A DNA stretch of 6,616 nucleotides from assembly GCA_035480535.1 (NCBI GenBank), contig DATIHQ010000080.1:1-6616 (forward strand), given 5' to 3'. This DNA is from DATIHQ01 sp035480535. GTDB lineage: Bacteria > Chlamydiota > Chlamydiia > Chlamydiales > SM23-39. Below, piece by piece: positions 5,479 through 6,616 of the stretch (positions within the stretch are counted from its first letter, which is position 1; every line of letters begins with the position of its first letter). The position numbers were made by a program, and so were the translations under genes. Under the pieces are notes generated by a model. The model was not told where the DNA came from and did no database searches. It worked only from the letters and a program-made list of their open reading frames with translations.

Positions 5479-5928
5479 ATGAGAATCTCCGATTATTTGG
5501 ATTCTCGGCTGATCATCTTCCTCGATGCCGACACACAGAGCGATGCCATTGATGCGCTCATTGAACGGCTTGATGAAGAGGGGAAGCTTCCCGATAAAGA
5601 AGCGTTTCGGCGAGCGATTTTGCATAGAGAAAAACTCGTTTCGACAGGGATTGGAATGGGAGTTGCGATTCCCCATGCCAAGCTCCAAGAATTCCCCGAC
5701 TTCTTTATCGCCGTTGGAATCCAACGGAAAAAAGGGCTCGAGTGGAATGCGCTCGATAAAGCTCCTGTCCGCCTCATTTTTATGATTGGCGGCCCTGATG
5801 ACAAACAGACGGAATATCTGCAAATTCTCTCCCTCCTCACTTCAGCCATTCGCGATGTAGACCTGCGAAAAATGTTATTAAATGCGCAAACTCCAAGTGA
5901 AGCCGCAGAACTTTTTTCTTCTTTTTAG
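5479..5928 (+). CDS. ptsN: Nitrogen-type PTS EIIA protein (PtsN), stand-alone
   Basis: A 149-residue EIIA domain of the fructose/nitrogen (PTS_EIIA_2) class, the normal length for PtsN. It accepts phosphate from the HPr-like carrier on a histidine; in other bacteria the phosphorylation state controls ion transport, metabolism or regulators rather than sugar uptake. The phospho-acceptor is His66 in GIGMGVAIPHAK (57-68), preceded by the conserved REKLVSTGIG segment (50-59). Later landmarks are LIFMIGGP (99-106) and the helix with YLQILSLL (113-120). No membrane EIIB or EIIC domain is attached. The start at 5479 is set by AAGGAA. The gene lies 28 bases after dut and 55 bases before a second EIIA gene, matching the CT291-CT290 pair of C. 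trachomatis as I remember it. Its target cannot be read from the sequence. Confidence 0.93.
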   Translation: MRISDYLDSRLIIFLDADTQSDAIDALIERLDEEGKLPDKEAFRRAILHREKLVSTGIGMGVAIPHAKLQEFPDFFIAVGIQRKKGLEWNALDKAPVRLIFMIGGPDDKQTEYLQILSLLTSAIRDVDLRKMLLNAQTPSEAAELFSSF

Positions 5929-5957
5929 TTAACAATTAAAAACAGATTTGCTACTTT

Positions 5958-5972
5958 TGAATTAATTGCATT
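5958..5972 (+). repeat. 15-bp AT-rich repeat, copy 2 (upstream of ptsN2)
   Basis: An exact, same-orientation copy of the element at 516-530, ending 11 bases before the ptsN2 start codon. Here the included TTGCAT is too close to the ATG to act as a -35 box for that start, so if the repeat is functional its role may differ from copy 1. The 10-mer TAACAATTAA also occurs in both spacers (561-570 and 5930-5939). Confidence 0.45.
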
Positions 5973-5983
5973 TGAGTGGAACG

Positions 5984-6616
5984 ATGGATTTAAAGCTAAA
6001 AGATGTAGCAGAGCTGTTAAATGTCTCTGAAACAACGATTCGGCGTTGGATTGCCGATAGCAAAATTCCCTATTACCGCCTCAATCACCAATTCCGTTTT
6101 AGCCGCAGTGAGATTGAAAACTGGGTTTTAAGCTGCAAACAAGGCACCGATTTTTCTCCCTTTGATAAAGAGGAGGAGAATTCGAAAGAAAGGCTGGGCA
6201 CGCAGCAATTTGGCCTCTATCGCGCCATTCATAAAGGGGGCGTCTACATCGATGTTCCTGGCGACACAAAAGAAGAGGTGATCCGCTCAGCGATGAAGCT
6301 CATTGCCCGCGATCTGCAGCTCGATGCGGAAGTCATCACCGAACTTCTCCTCGACCGGGAAAAGCTCATGCCTACTGCCCTCTCAAACGGCATTGGCGTT
6401 CCCCACACCCGCGATTTTCTCCTCCAAGAATCATACGATGTGATCGCCGTCGTCTTCCCCAAGAACCCAATCGAATACGGCGCGCTCGACAACCAACCGG
6501 TCCACACTCTCTTTTTCCTCTTTGCCTGCGATGACAAGCGGCATCTTCACCTCCTCGCCAAACTCGCCCATCTCAGCAGCAAGCCGGAGAATCTCACCTT
6601 TCTCCAAACGCATCCC
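5984..6616 (+). CDS. HTH-PTS EIIA fusion protein (second PtsN), 3'-partial
   Basis: The frame is open from the ATG at 5984 to the window end, giving 211 residues. Residues 1-47 form an excisionase/MerR-like helix-turn-helix: KLKDVAELLNVSETTIRRWI, then IPYYRLNHQFRFSRSEIENW, in the usual order of HTH, a small wing and a closing helix. A charged linker (about 52-72) leads to an EIIA domain of the fructose/nitrogen class, with phospho-acceptor His141 in LSNGIGVPHTRD (133-144), preceded by REKLMPTALS and followed by HTLFFLFACDD (174-184). The architecture suggests a DNA-binding protein whose activity may depend on phosphorylation by the PTS relay; that link is inference. As I recall, the chlamydial second ptsN (CT290) has this same fusion. 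The upstream Shine-Dalgarno (GAGTGGA) is weak. Only the end of the EIIA domain should be missing. Sometimes annotated ptsN2. Confidence 0.92.
   Translation, partial: MDLKLKDVAELLNVSETTIRRWIADSKIPYYRLNHQFRFSRSEIENWVLSCKQGTDFSPFDKEEENSKERLGTQQFGLYRAIHKGGVYIDVPGDTKEEVIRSAMKLIARDLQLDAEVITELLLDREKLMPTALSNGIGVPHTRDFLLQESYDVIAVVFPKNPIEYGALDNQPVHTLFFLFACDDKRHLHLLAKLAHLSSKPENLTFLQTHP

Noticed and set aside
5317..5823. Long antisense open frame across dut and ptsN1
   Set aside because: It is fully overlapped by two well-identified genes, has no recognisable family features and is explained by codon bias of the sense strand.
5929..5957. Possible ptsN2 promoter TTAACA-N17-TACTTT
   Set aside because: The -10 box matches the consensus at only three positions, so it is not strong enough to list; ptsN2 may be transcribed from upstream.

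Overview
The window looks like chromosomal DNA of a member of the Chlamydiae, most likely a lineage outside Chlamydiaceae (an amoeba-associated or environmental chlamydia). The main evidence is the gene order on the right half: Mn-type superoxide dismutase, accD, dut, ptsN and a second ptsN fused to a helix-turn-helix domain. From memory this is the order of the CT294-CT290 block of Chlamydia trachomatis. The species cannot be fixed from the sequence. Base composition is moderate but uneven: hemD and the end of ptsN2 are very C-rich, while intergenic spacers are AT-rich.

Left part (1-950, plus strand): the 3' portion of hemD (uroporphyrinogen-III synthase, start outside the window) runs to a stop at 497. 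HemD ends soon after the conserved GPxT motif, exactly where C-rich coding DNA changes to AT-rich DNA. An orphan 121-residue protein (585-950) follows, with its own well-formed sigma70-type promoter.

Middle part (981-3210, minus strand): three genes are read leftwards. In order of transcription they are an Inc-like or otherwise membrane-associated protein of unknown function (3210-2674), an apparently exported endonuclease/exonuclease/phosphatase-fold enzyme that resembles bacterial neutral sphingomyelinases (2525-1545), and a small RBBP9/YdeN-type serine hydrolase (1538-981). The last two are 6 bases apart and probably form a transcription unit. This accessory block lies between hemD and sodA, where C. 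trachomatis carries other genes.

Right part (3361-6616, plus strand): sodA has a near-consensus promoter. accD follows with a second promoter whose -35 box overlaps the sodA stop codon. accD and dut overlap by 8 bases, ptsN1 starts 28 bases after dut, and ptsN2 starts 55 bases further and runs off the window. Together these genes cover superoxide defence, malonyl-CoA formation, dUTP removal, and a nitrogen-type PTS relay in which one EIIA is free and the other is attached to a DNA-binding domain. No RNA gene, transposase, CRISPR array or convincing intrinsic terminator was seen. No gap between genes exceeds about 210 bases.
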